The notes beneath the pieces are model-generated. The model did not search any database and was not told where the DNA came from. It saw nothing but the letters and a program-made list of their open reading frames with translations. Below are positions 1 through 10,344 of a stretch of 64,000 bases of DNA, piece after piece. Position numbers and translations under genes: made by a program. Position 1 is the stretch's first letter; every line of letters starts with the position of its first letter. Source of the DNA: Bacteroidota bacterium (lineage in GTDB: Bacteria; Bacteroidota; Bacteroidia; AKYH767-A; OLB10). Location: contig JADJOZ010000007.1 in NCBI GenBank assembly GCA_016713525.1, positions 186,001 to 250,000 on the forward strand. Direction: 5' to 3'.

Positions 1-3000
1 CAGTGGCAGAACCGGCAATAACACTCCAGCTACCTACACCAACCAATGCAGTGTTACCTGCAAGAGTAGCAGTTGTAGTGGCGCAGAATGACTGATCAGA
101 ACCTGCAACTGCTGTAGTTGTCGGATCGGGCTCAGTCACATCCACGGAAAGTTCTGAAGAGCATCCGTTATCGTCTGTAACATTCACCACATAAGAGCCT
201 GCTGTCATATTACTAAATATACCATCGATGTTCACATCGATTCCATTTGTATATAAATAAGTAGGGGCACCATTTGAAGCTTGGATTGTGAAGGCACCGT
301 CTAATCCACCGTTACATGTAACAGGTGAATTTGAAACTACTGAAAGTGTTGGTTTGTTGTTTATTGCAACACTCACCGAGTTTGATGCAGTACATCCGAA
401 GTTATTGGTGATTTCAACAGTGTATGTTCCTGAGAATGCATTGGTCACTCCTGAAATCTGAGGGTTCTGTGTAACATCATTGAATCCGCCTGGACCATTC
501 CATAAGTAACTTGCAGCAGTTTGTCCGGGACCATCATTACTTGAAGTCAGGTATAATGTTTCTGATTCACAAATTGGTGAGTTGCTTGATGCATTAACAA
601 TTGGTTCTGGCAAGAATTGAACCTCATAACTGGAAGAAGTTGCACTTAGTCCTGAGAAGGAACAACTCATTGTTTGACGATAATACATACCAGTTGTCAA
701 AGTAGGAGTAACATAAGTACGGTTGTTGTTAGTTCCGGAAGCAGAAGCCCATGGATCAGAAACACCATCATCATCAGATTCTTCCCACAGGTAAGTCAAA
801 CCATTTCCTCCTGAAGATCCTACTGAAGGTTCCAGCAATGTTGAAGTACCTGGACAGTTTATACCTGGCTGAGAAATTCCGGTAATCACAGGTAAACCTG
901 CACAATCGTTGGAAATACAGCTAAGCACTGCCTGCCAACCCGGATTTTGTTGTGAACCATCTGATAAGAATTCAAATGTCAAACAACCAGAAACGTCAGT
1001 TGAAGTAAATCCACCTGCTCCTCCAGGAATAGTGGTACCCCACCATCCACCAGCAGGGAAACCTCCGTTGGTTAAGCCATTAGCACTTGCAAATAAAGGA
1101 GATGCAGTAGTTGGGCCATCATGGATGTATAATGCATCCCATGCTGCTTCAGTATTAAACACACTAAATACAACCTTTAATTGATTTCCAGGATTTGGAC
1201 AAATTGAATAAACACTGGTCTCGTCCACCTGATAAATAGCTGAAGGCCCACCCGAATCGTAATAATTCGCAGCACATGTTGTTATAGATGATGTTCCACT
1301 TACAGGTTGATTTATACAAGGAACAACATTAATTAAAACTGAACTGGAAGGAGTAGATGCTACACACGTTACCTCACAACGGAAGTACGTACTAGCTGTC
1401 AAGCCGGCAGTTACATAAAGTGAATTTGTAGCTCCTGAGATATTGCTAAAGTTGATATTATCTGATGACTCTTGCCACTGATAGGTTGTGCCTAAAGTCT
1501 GACCAGTTAATCCGAGAGTTGTTCCTGAACCACTACATACTGAAGCCAGAGAGGTAGTTGCAGTTCCACCCACAGGAGGATCTACACAAACCGGAGCAGC
1601 CTGAATGTCGATCAGATAATCTTCGGTTTCTCCATATCCATAAGAAAGGCAAGGTGTAATGGTTGCAGATGTAAATCCTTCTGCATTTATTACACGCATT
1701 CCGGTAACACCCAGTGTAGCTGAAGATGGTACAGTAAAGGAGCCATTCACAATATGTGGACCATTTGTACCAACTGCAGTTCCATAAACCTGCTCACCGG
1801 GATCTCCGTATGAACCATTTTGGTTGTAGTCAATGTAAATTGCCGTTCCACTTGTATAGTTGCCTCCACAAGTACCAACATTCATAGCTATAGGATAATT
1901 AACATCTTTCTGAACAGAGAAGAATGTACCTAGGTTTGTGTAGTTCGAATACATGCTTAAAACAGAACCCGGACCTCCAGTAGTTGCACAACTGGATGAA
2001 TTCGTATTTCCATTTAAAGTAACTCCAAAAATCTCCTCGTCAGCTGCAACTGTTGCTCCTGAAGAACAATAGCAAACCGAGAAGGGACTTTGTGTAGTTT
2101 GTACTGAAGCAGAGAATGATGAAGAAACACAAGTTACAGCAGCTCTGAAATAAGCATATGTTGTTGCTGTGTAAGTTGAATTGATTGCACCACCAATGTT
2201 AGACCATGTTGCATTATCAGGTGAAGTTTGCCATTGAACAGCAGAACCAAGATCGTAACCTGATAGTGTTAAAATAGAAGAACCACCTGAACAGAACTGT
2301 AAAGTACCGTTTATAGTTCCTGCTGAAGGAGGTTCAGTACATGGTGGAGGAGGATCAATAGTTATGGTATAATCTTCCGTTTCTCCTGATCCCATTGCTA
2401 GACATGCATCACCGGCGCCGTTTTGATTACCGGTATTTCTGGTACGTATACGCATTCCTGTAGTTCCTGTCAATGAAGACAATGGAATCAATATACTAAT
2501 TGTTGTAGTAGAGGATGCTGCCATGTTGGTACCGATTTGCGTCCATTCGGAAGCATCATAAATACCATCATGATTGTAATCAATCCATATGGAACCGATA
2601 GCGGCAAATGAAGCATCAAGTGTAATAGATAAAGGATAACTTGCGCCTTGAAGCACGGTAGTGGTTGCCGGGAAACTTGCATAGTTAGTTCCGCCTGGGC
2701 AACCTGGTGTAGTGTTATTCAAAGTATTCAAAGTAACATTGGTCATACATGATGAACCTGCGTTGGTTGGTATACAATAGCAATTATAAAATGGTGCTTG
2801 TGAAACCAGGAACGAAGATGTCATTGTAGGGTTAGCACATGTTACTTCTACACGATAATATAGTGCTGAAGAAAATGATACAATGTTGTAAATTGGATTT
2901 GTTTCTCCAGCAATATTGGCAAATGTAACATTGTCAGATGAGGATTGCCATTGAAGTGTAGTTCCCAATGAATATCCCGAAAGAGTAAGCTGGGTAGAAG

Positions 3001-5148
3001 CTCCAATACACAATGATGATGATCCGGTAATAGAACCTGCCAATGGAGGATCTGTACAAATTGGAGCAGGATCAATTGTAATAATATAATCTTCTGTTTC
3101 TCCATATGCGAAATTAGAACAAGCATCACCTGATGTAAATGGAGATAGTTCCCAGTTACTTCTTACACGCATTCCGGTTTGTCCGGTTAATGCTGTTGCA
3201 GGCACTGTAATGGTGGCAGTAGAAGTGCCACCAGATGGTGAACTAGCTGCAATCTGAGTATATTCAGTTGCTTCAAAAATACCATTTTGATTAGCATCTA
3301 TCCACACCCCAACCATTGCAGGATTACCATTGTTTCCTGTTCCAACAGTCATAGAGTAAGGAACGGTTTTTAACAATGTTGCAGTAGTAGATCCGCTTGC
3401 AGGATAAGCTGCATAAACCGGAATTGTGAATACACAAGTTGATGGATTATTCAAAGTGGTTGTAGCAATTGCAACACTGTTAATCGATTGCGTTCCGCAT
3501 GAACCTCCAAGGTTTGCAGTGCAATAACAGTTTAAGAATGCACTCTGATCAACAAACCAGGAGGCAGAAGTTACAGAGGAAACACATGTTACTTCTGCAC
3601 GATAATATGTTGGAGCAGCAAATGATGTAATGCTGTAAACAGACAGATTAGCACCTCCAATATTGGTCCATGTTGAATTATCAGGAGATGACTGCCATTG
3701 TATCGTTGTACCTAATGTATAACCGGTAAGTGTTAGGTTACCATTGGCACCAACACATAGTGAAGAAGAACCAGAAATAGTTCCGGCAACAGGTGGCTCA
3801 GTACATAAAGGAGCTGGTTGCACATCTATAAGATAATCTTCTGTTTCTCCATATCCATAACTGAGACAACCGGTAAGGCCTGCGCCTGAATATCCTTCAG
3901 CACAAATCACCCGCATTCCGGTTACCCCCGGTTAGTGCAGTTCCAGGAACTATAAAACTTCCACTTACGGTACGAGGACCTGAAGCAGTTGTGCCTTCGG
4001 CAAATACTTGTTCACTCATATCAAAACACCATCCTGATTGTAATCAACAAAATGGCAATTCCATTAGGGTAATAAGTAGCACCATCACACTCACTTTGGA
4101 ATATACTGAATGGAACTGCTGTGGTTTTGTAAACAGATGTAAATGCACCTAATGTTTTGAAATTTGAATACAAACTTAAAACAGATCCGGGACCTGGAGC
4201 AGGTGTTGAACATCCGTTAGTATTTGAGTAAGCACCAGGTGTAATTGCACCATTAATATTTACTTCATAAATTTCTTCATCAAAGGCATTCGTAGCTCCG
4301 GAAGCACAATAACAATCTGTAAAAGGATTGATGTTCACAAATACTTCTGTTGAAGGTACCGAGGTGCCACATGTTACTTCACAACGATAGTATGTTGCTG
4401 CAGCTTGAGTTGTAGAATAAGATGATGAAGTTGCACCACCTATGTTAGCCCAAGAACTGTTGTCAGGAGAGGATTGCCACTGATAAGTCTGGCCAGTTCC
4501 AATAGTATTTCCACTCAATGTTAAATTGAATGAAGTGGATGGACATACTGTACTTGAACTGGAATTTGCAGAACCTGCTGTTGGAGGATTGACACAAGCT
4601 GATCCACCTGCAACAGTTATATTATAATCTTCAACTTCACCATAGGTTCCGGATGTACCACAAGGTACGTTAGCAGTTCCAAAATAACGCATTCTGACTC
4701 GCATTCTGGTATTGCCAGCTGTTGCTGAACCAGGAACGGTAATTGATGTAGTAAATACACCACCTGATCCGGTATAAGCAGTTGTATAATACTCACCGGC
4801 ATCTGTGAACAAGTTGTTCTGATTCCAGTCGATCCACACGTCTGCTGCATCACCACCGTAATATGCAGTAGTTTGACAACTGAAGGGGTAAGACAGACCA
4901 ATTGTGACATTTCCAGTAATGGATGTCCAATCAGTATAACCGCCAGCCCCACATAGAGAAGAGTTGTTAATGCCTGCGAAAGTCACATTATTGAGTGCTT
5001 CATCGCATGTACCACCAGCTGCGGCGCAATATTGCGCATTTGCCGAATTCAGGTTTACTGATAACAACATTACTGTTGCCATCACAAACAACATTAGGAA
5101 TTGTCGCCATCCTGTTGTTCCGCCTGATGAGTAATTGTTTTTCATCAT
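1..5148 (-). CDS. Giant multi-GEVEDY/Ig-like exported protein (partial, three frame breaks)
   Basis: An exported modular surface or secreted protein that runs off the left edge, so its C-terminus and any T9SS tail are unseen. The start has two ATGs (5148 and 5145) and a signal peptide of about 39 residues ending SANAQ. Five units of about 250 residues follow. Each holds a GEVEDY-type domain (GEVEDY once, GETEDY four times) and an Ig-like module with QWQSS and EVTC motifs. Further on come a CUB-like domain (about 910-1300), more Ig-like modules and a SprB-type repeat near the edge. The frame breaks three times in 130 bases: A4 at 4049-4052 and A4 at 4023-4026 each look one base short, and C5 at 3925-3929 looks one base long. 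Restoring all three gives continuous, repeat-like protein from 5148 to 1, so sequencing error is likelier than a pseudogene. GEVEDY domains are typical of Bacteroidota secreted proteins; the ligand is unknown, and an adhesive role is inferred. Confidence 0.8.
1614..4960 (-). repeat. Five tandem GEVEDY + Ig-like coding repeats
   Basis: The GE(V/T)EDY motifs are encoded at about 4622-4640, 3831-3850, 3081-3101, 2368-2388 and 1614-1634, a period of roughly 710-790 bases. Each is followed by PP-x-AG, a Cys, QWQSS/QWQTS and a YYR/YFR-x-EVTC-like segment. The copies are clearly homologous but diverged, so this is an old intragenic expansion rather than a recent exact tandem repeat. Confidence 0.8.
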
Positions 5149-5551
5149 GGTTAGTTTGATTTGGTTAGTATTTAGTTAATTAAGTAAGGGTCAATTTTTG
5201 TATTTTTTATAAAAATAAAAATAGCAAATACCCCAATTAGGGGTCAGCAATCAGGGTAAGAATAATTTACTTTATTATTGTGGTTAACAGATGTGGTTGG
5301 CACTATTTGAATGCAATGTAATAATTAAAACAACCAAACAAAAACAATTATTAAAAAAAAATAAAAAAATATTTTAGTAGTCAAATATTATGCCAACATG
5401 AAAAATCCAATACAAAACTGTATCAAACAAACACTTATGAAATCAAGGAAATAAATTTCTAAACAACCATTTGTCATTATTTTTTTTCAACAAAATCCAG
5501 TAGTTGTATTATTGATCAATATTTTAGTCTTACTTTATTTTTTGAGCAGTC
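5149..5551. other. AT-rich intergenic region with a small palindrome
   Basis: No gene is visible in this 400-base stretch, which must hold the promoter of the minus-strand giant gene starting at 5148. I found no exact TAnnTTTG element on the minus strand. A 15-base inverted repeat, ACCCC-AATTA-GGGGT, lies at 5230-5244, about 80 bases upstream of the start codon, and could be a leader hairpin or operator. Nothing else is recognisable. Confidence 0.5.
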
Positions 5552-5585
5552 AAAAAAAAGGGGAGATACTTTTAAGCATCTCCCC
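5552..5585 (-). terminator. Rho-independent terminator of the 5604-10091 gene
   Basis: Read on the minus strand, an 8-bp perfect stem (GGGGAGAT / ATCTCCCC, 5560-5567 with 5578-5585) is followed directly by eight T (5552-5559). It sits 18 bases past the stop codon. Confidence 0.9.
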
Positions 5586-5603
5586 TATCCTATTTACAAT
5601 TTA

Positions 5604-8600
5604 TTATTGAACACTAAATCTGATAACTGCATGCTGACCATTCGCATTAGAAGCTTTCATAAGGTAAACTCCTTTAGAATAGCTGTGAACATCGACATCA
5701 GAAATAAACTTATTATTAAGAATGATTCCTGAAAATGCATTGATCATTCTACCTGATAAGTCTGTTATCTCAATTGCAATATTACCATCCTGCATTCCTG
5801 ATAAATCCAAAGTAAGGTTGGTACTGGCCGGATTTGGATAAACATTCATTGCTATAGCTGCATTTGATGCGCTGATACGGCAATTGACTGTTACCGGAAG
5901 AACTTTACTACCTGAATTTCCACAAGCATTTGAAGCAGTTACAATAACATTTCCACTTACAACACCCCAATCAACAATAATAGCATTGGTGTTTGCACCA
6001 CTAATAATAGTTGCTCCTGAAGGAATCAACCAGGTATAATTAGTAGCTCCAAAAACAGGGGCTATTGAATACCCGAGTCCGGTTTCATTAGCACATACTG
6101 TTGAATTACCGGAAATATTGCCTGCAATGCCAGGTGCTCCTTTTACAACGATGCAACGAGCCGGACTAACACCACATGCGTTATTAGCTGTTACACAAAT
6201 TTGCCCTGAGGTAAATGAATTGGAAAATGAAACACTTATAGAGTTTGTTCCATTTCCTGAAACTAATGTTGCTCCGGAAGGAACTGACCATGCATAACTG
6301 GTAATGTTTGGATTTGAAGGAACGGAATAATTCAAAGTCAAACCACAAACTCCTGTTAAATTCCCTGTCATATTACCAGGAGTATATGGAGCGGAAGTGC
6401 TAACACCCTTACATCTTGGTGGAGATACTATTCCACAAATAGAAGTAGCAGTAACACAAACCTGACCTAATGTAAACCCTGCTCCTGCAGTAGCAACAAT
6501 ACTATTTGTTCCCTGACCAGAATTAATTGTCATATTGGCAGGCATTGTCCATGTGTAAGTTGCGATTCCGGTTCCTGCAGGCACACTATAAACAGCATTT
6601 GTTTGACCTGGACAAACCGAGAAAGAACTTGCAGGATTCATGGCACCTAAAACTCCGCTGGAAGAAGAAACTGAAAGACATTTCTGAACTCCGGTATAAC
6701 CACATGCCAATGTTCCGGCCACACAAATTGTACCTGATGTAAATCCGGATGGAATATTTGCAACCACATTCAAACCTGAACCGGTGAAAGTAATACCATT
6801 TGTTCCGGTCCACGAATAGCCATTTGCTCCCCCGATTGGTGCAATACTATATGGCTCTGTAGTGTTTTCACAAACTACCGTTGCGCCAGTGAAAGCACTT
6901 GTTGGTGATAAAACCCCACGAATAGAAGCGCATTTGGTATTAGTCTGTCCGCATCCGTTAAATCCACTTACGCAAACCGACCAACCTGAACTGTTTGCCG
7001 GTACTGCACCTAAAGTAAGTGTTGCAGTTGGCAAAGTTGTTACAAAAGGACCAGGTTGACCGTTTACTAATGTTCCTGAAGGCACAGACCAGTTATAACC
7101 GGTTGCTCCGATAACTGCATTGGTTGTTACAACAATTACATTACCAACACAAGCTGAAGCCGGAGCTGAAGTAATTGTAATTGAATTTCCAGGAGGCGCG
7201 ATGCTTGTAGCTCCTATTACAACATTTATTGAACTGGAACAAGTATTTAAATCAGAAACAGTAACGGTATATGTTCCTTCAGCATATGCATTGAAAATAC
7301 CATCAAAATTTTGATTACCATTTTCATCATATGAATAAGGAACTCCAGCGCCACCTGATGCGAGGACAGTGAAAGAACCATCTGATCCGCCAGCACAACC
7401 AACATCTGTTTGACTTACGATATTTAATATTGGATTACTATTTACCACAACATTTTCAGTAATTTGAGCAGTACATCCAAACAAATCAGTGATAGTTACA
7501 GTATAATTTCCACCATCACCTAAAGTTGCTCCATTGACAGCAGGATTTGATACACTTCCATTTGGCACAAGAACTCCCGGCCCTGTCCATGAATAAAAGT
7601 CACCACCACTTGCATTTAATTGAATATCGCCACCTTCACAAACAGGTGAGTTACTTGATACACCAGCAATAGGAGCACTAGAAACTACAACAGAAACAGT
7701 AGTTGTTGATGTACAACCATTATTATCAGTAATAACTACTGTATAGTCACCAGCATCATTTGTTGGATTAGCAGAAGCAGTAACAACAGGTGAAGCTGAT
7801 GAAGATGTAAATCCATTTAATGCTGTTGTTGTCCAGCTATAAGACACAGGAGTTCCAGAACCTAAATAAGTTGCTGTAAGATTCAAGGCTGCATTCTCAC
7901 ATGCAGGATTGGTCGCACTTGCTTGTGCACCACAAGTAATATTCAACAGGTAATCTTCAACTTCACCAAAGGTAAAACTAGCCTGACAAGGGTCATTGTT
8001 CATAGCAGTTGTTGAAACTTCATCACCGAATTTAATCCTTAAAAGCGTATTACCTGAAAGTGCAGTTGCAGGAACTGTACATGGAACAACATACACACTT
8101 CCCCCGGCAATTGTAACATCTGCATTTCCGCACAGTTCACCTGCATCATTCCAGTCACCATCCTGATTAAAGTCAGCGAAAATATAAATCCTGTCTTCAT
8201 CGAAAATATTTAACGGATCAATTGATACAGTGATATTAAATACGGAATTGATATTGACATTATTTATTGGACCCAGTCCTGTGTAATTAGAGTACAAGTT
8301 ACTTAAAGAAGGGTTGCTGAATGCACCTGACTGAACATTGGTGATATCTTCAAATGTTGCATTAGTTGCAGTTGAAGCACAATAACAACTAACCAGACTA
8401 GTATTGAAAGATCGTGAAGCAACACAAGATATTGCATCTCCCAATCCATTATATGCAGTTACTCTCCAATAATATGTTGAATTCGTGTTTAATGCACCTG
8501 TGGCGTATGAAGTTGAGGCACTGTTTTGCACTAAAGTAGAAGGGTCTTCAGCCTCTACCAATGCCTGATTGGTTCCTAAGTATACCCGGTAACCGGTTGG

Positions 8601-10091
8601 TCCTCCCCCACCGCTGCCATAGCTTAAAGTGACTCCATTCTGGCAAGCATTTGAAAGATTTAATGGTGCTAAATAAACAGCACAATTTGGCGGTACAGGT
8701 GTTTTATACTGAACGGTAGCAGAAATTCTGAAATTGGCGCCAGCTGTATTGAAATCATTCCAAACTGAATTTCCTGTTGGGGTAGCAAAGAAGAAATCTC
8801 CACTTCTGACAGGGGTTTCAATCTGATACCCAAATCCTACATTCACTGTTCCCGTTTGTCGGATTCCAATATAGTAAGTTCCTGATACTTCAACATCAGG
8901 CAGTGATATAAACACACTTCCGGTAGTTGTAACCTGAGAAGGTGATGTGTATAAATTAGTACCAGGAACTCCTCCGGCATCACTCCAGATACCCACTTGA
9001 TAAGGTTGGCCTGTAGTAGTAAATACTACTTCAAACCCATTAAGCGTGTCTGCATTACCAAAATTATTTGCAGAAACAAATCTGGCAACAAAATCTCCCG
9101 ATACTAAATTAAAACCTACACCTAAGGTAATTGGCGGTGTGGCATATTTATATGAGTTGATATCTTTAGTCGCATCCTGTGTAACACTCAAAGTATTATT
9201 TCCAGCAATGTCATCAGCAGGCAGGTCGACCTGGATAGTTGAGGTACCAATTGCTGAGGTAGTATAACCTGTAAATGAAATCACAGCTGATTGTCCTACT
9301 CCTAATGCAGGAATGGTAGCAGTTGTGGTGTATGGATTTGCACCTGTGATTGTGAGAGTGGCTGTATTTACTGCTGTAGCTGCTGTTCCTACATTTAAAA
9401 CTCTTGCACGGATATCAGGTGAAGCGGTGTAACCATTGGAAGTTTTACCTTGTGCGTAAACATTGGTTATTGACAAATCATTTGGAGTTACAATACTATA
9501 AGTAATTCCACCTGCATAGTTTCGTTGTGCCAAAAAAGCATTGGGCATATTTACCCTTACACCTGCACCATTAACACCTGTTTCTAACAATACATTGTCT
9601 GCACTTGTAACAGATGTTGGAACTGATGCAGCTACCCCGTAAACCAATCCAGGAGTTGCAGCAACTCCGGTAGTCCCATTAACTGCAAAACGATAAGTTG
9701 CACCTGGAGGGATGATGATATTCAACCCAGTGAACAAAGTCTGATACCCACCAATTGCAGTAAAATTGGTAACATTCGCATCAACCACCCAACCGGTTCC
9801 CAAACTTATATTTGGAGTGCCGGTAAGATCAGTTGTTGAATGCCATAAGGTATGACTCATACCATTCGGGTTAGTGAAAAAATAAGGGTAAATTACACTT
9901 GAAACCGAAATTGGTAAGGCGTTACCATTTGTCACTTTAAAGGTAATTGATGTGTTGGCACCGCCTCCATATGTTAAAGAGGCAGAAGGAACATTATTAG
10001 TCAAACTTGTTTGCGCATTGGCAAACAACAATCCGGAAATCAGAATCACCAGAGTGACCAGACTTCGTTTTAATAGTGGGATTTTTTTCAT
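5604..10091 (-). CDS. T9SS type-A modular exported protein (CARDB, GEVEDY, SprB, PKD-like)
   Basis: A 1495-residue secreted or surface protein. A signal peptide (about 1-26, ending ANAQ) leads into a beta-rich N-terminal region. A CARDB-like domain covers about 203-305, and a fibronectin-III-like segment (YYWRVTAYNGLG) lies near 540. One GEVEDY domain (motif at 709-714) follows, then two Ig-like modules (about 725-885) and a SprB-type repeat (about 893-960). Five or so PKD-like modules (Y-x-W-x-VPSG; ICVTAxNxCG) fill about 980-1410. The last 75 residues form a T9SS type-A sorting domain (VYPNPAS, then DLSGR and KGVYLMKA), so it should cross the outer membrane through the T9SS. It has its own terminator and lies among similar genes. 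No enzymatic domain is seen; an adhesin or scaffold role is inferred. Confidence 0.88.
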   Translation of the reverse strand: MKKIPLLKRSLVTLVILISGLLFANAQTSLTNNVPSASLTYGGGANTSITFKVTNGNALPISVSSVIYPYFFTNPNGMSHTLWHSTTDLTGTPNISLGTGWVVDANVTNFTAIGGYQTLFTGLNIIIPPGATYRFAVNGTTGVAATPGLVYGVAASVPTSVTSADNVLLETGVNGAGVRVNMPNAFLAQRNYAGGITYSIVTPNDLSITNVYAQGKTSNGYTASPDIRARVLNVGTAATAVNTATLTITGANPYTTTATIPALGVGQSAVISFTGYTTSAIGTSTIQVDLPADDIAGNNTLSVTQDATKDINSYKYATPPITLGVGFNLVSGDFVARFVSANNFGNADTLNGFEVVFTTTGQPYQVGIWSDAGGVPGTNLYTSPSQVTTTGSVFISLPDVEVSGTYYIGIRQTGTVNVGFGYQIETPVRSGDFFFATPTGNSVWNDFNTAGANFRISATVQYKTPVPPNCAVYLAPLNLSNACQNGVTLSYGSGGGGPTGYRVYLGTNQALVEAEDPSTLVQNSASTSYATGALNTNSTYYWRVTAYNGLGDAISCVASRSFNTSLVSCYCASTATNATFEDITNVQSGAFSNPSLSNLYSNYTGLGPINNVNINSVFNITVSIDPLNIFDEDRIYIFADFNQDGDWNDAGELCGNADVTIAGGSVYVVPCTVPATALSGNTLLRIKFGDEVSTTAMNNDPCQASFTFGEVEDYLLNITCGAQASATNPACENAALNLTATYLGSGTPVSYSWTTTALNGFTSSSASPVVTASANPTNDAGDYTVVITDNNGCTSTTTVSVVVSSAPIAGVSSNSPVCEGGDIQLNASGGDFYSWTGPGVLVPNGSVSNPAVNGATLGDGGNYTVTITDLFGCTAQITENVVVNSNPILNIVSQTDVGCAGGSDGSFTVLASGGAGVPYSYDENGNQNFDGIFNAYAEGTYTVTVSDLNTCSSSINVVIGATSIAPPGNSITITSAPASACVGNVIVVTTNAVIGATGYNWSVPSGTLVNGQPGPFVTTLPTATLTLGAVPANSSGWSVCVSGFNGCGQTNTKCASIRGVLSPTSAFTGATVVCENTTEPYSIAPIGGANGYSWTGTNGITFTGSGLNVVANIPSGFTSGTICVAGTLACGYTGVQKCLSVSSSSGVLGAMNPASSFSVCPGQTNAVYSVPAGTGIATYTWTMPANMTINSGQGTNSIVATAGAGFTLGQVCVTATSICGIVSPPRCKGVSTSAPYTPGNMTGNLTGVCGLTLNYSVPSNPNITSYAWSVPSGATLVSGNGTNSISVSFSNSFTSGQICVTANNACGVSPARCIVVKGAPGIAGNISGNSTVCANETGLGYSIAPVFGATNYTWLIPSGATIISGANTNAIIVDWGVVSGNVIVTASNACGNSGSKVLPVTVNCRISASNAAIAMNVYPNPASTNLTLDLSGMQDGNIAIEITDLSGRMINAFSGIILNNKFISDVDVHSYSKGVYLMKASNANGQHAVIRFSVQ

Positions 10092-10290
10092 AATTGTTTT
10101 TTTAGGTTAGTATTAATTGATTAAAGATGAAGGCAGGTTAAATGGAATGAAATTTTAAAAATACATTCCTAAAACAATTGTGATTGTTCTTATTCATAAG
10201 CAACTCACTTGGACAGTTAAAAGCGTATGCAATTTAAAAAAGAAAATGATAAATCAAAACAACTTTGTCAGGAATATAAAATATTTCTAT

Positions 10291-10318
10291 AAAAAAAAGG
10301 GCTGAAATTTCAGCCCTT
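10291..10318 (-). terminator. Rho-independent terminator of the 10345-14574 gene
   Basis: Minus-strand palindrome AAGGGCTGAAA/TTTCAGCCCTT followed by a run of eight T (plus-strand A-run 10291-10298), 26 bases beyond the stop codon. Confidence 0.88.
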
Positions 10319-10344
10319 AATCTATGTTAATGATTTACAATAAC

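Noticed and set aside
909..1184. A 91-codon plus-strand open frame inside the first giant gene
   Set aside because: It lies opposite continuous, repeat-like coding sequence on the minus strand, and its composition (Pro/Val-rich) is that of an antisense shadow. The same holds for the other short frames opposite the giant genes.
1614..4960. Recent exact tandem duplication in the first giant gene
   Set aside because: The units are similar in motif and spacing but differ at most positions, so they are diverged repeats.
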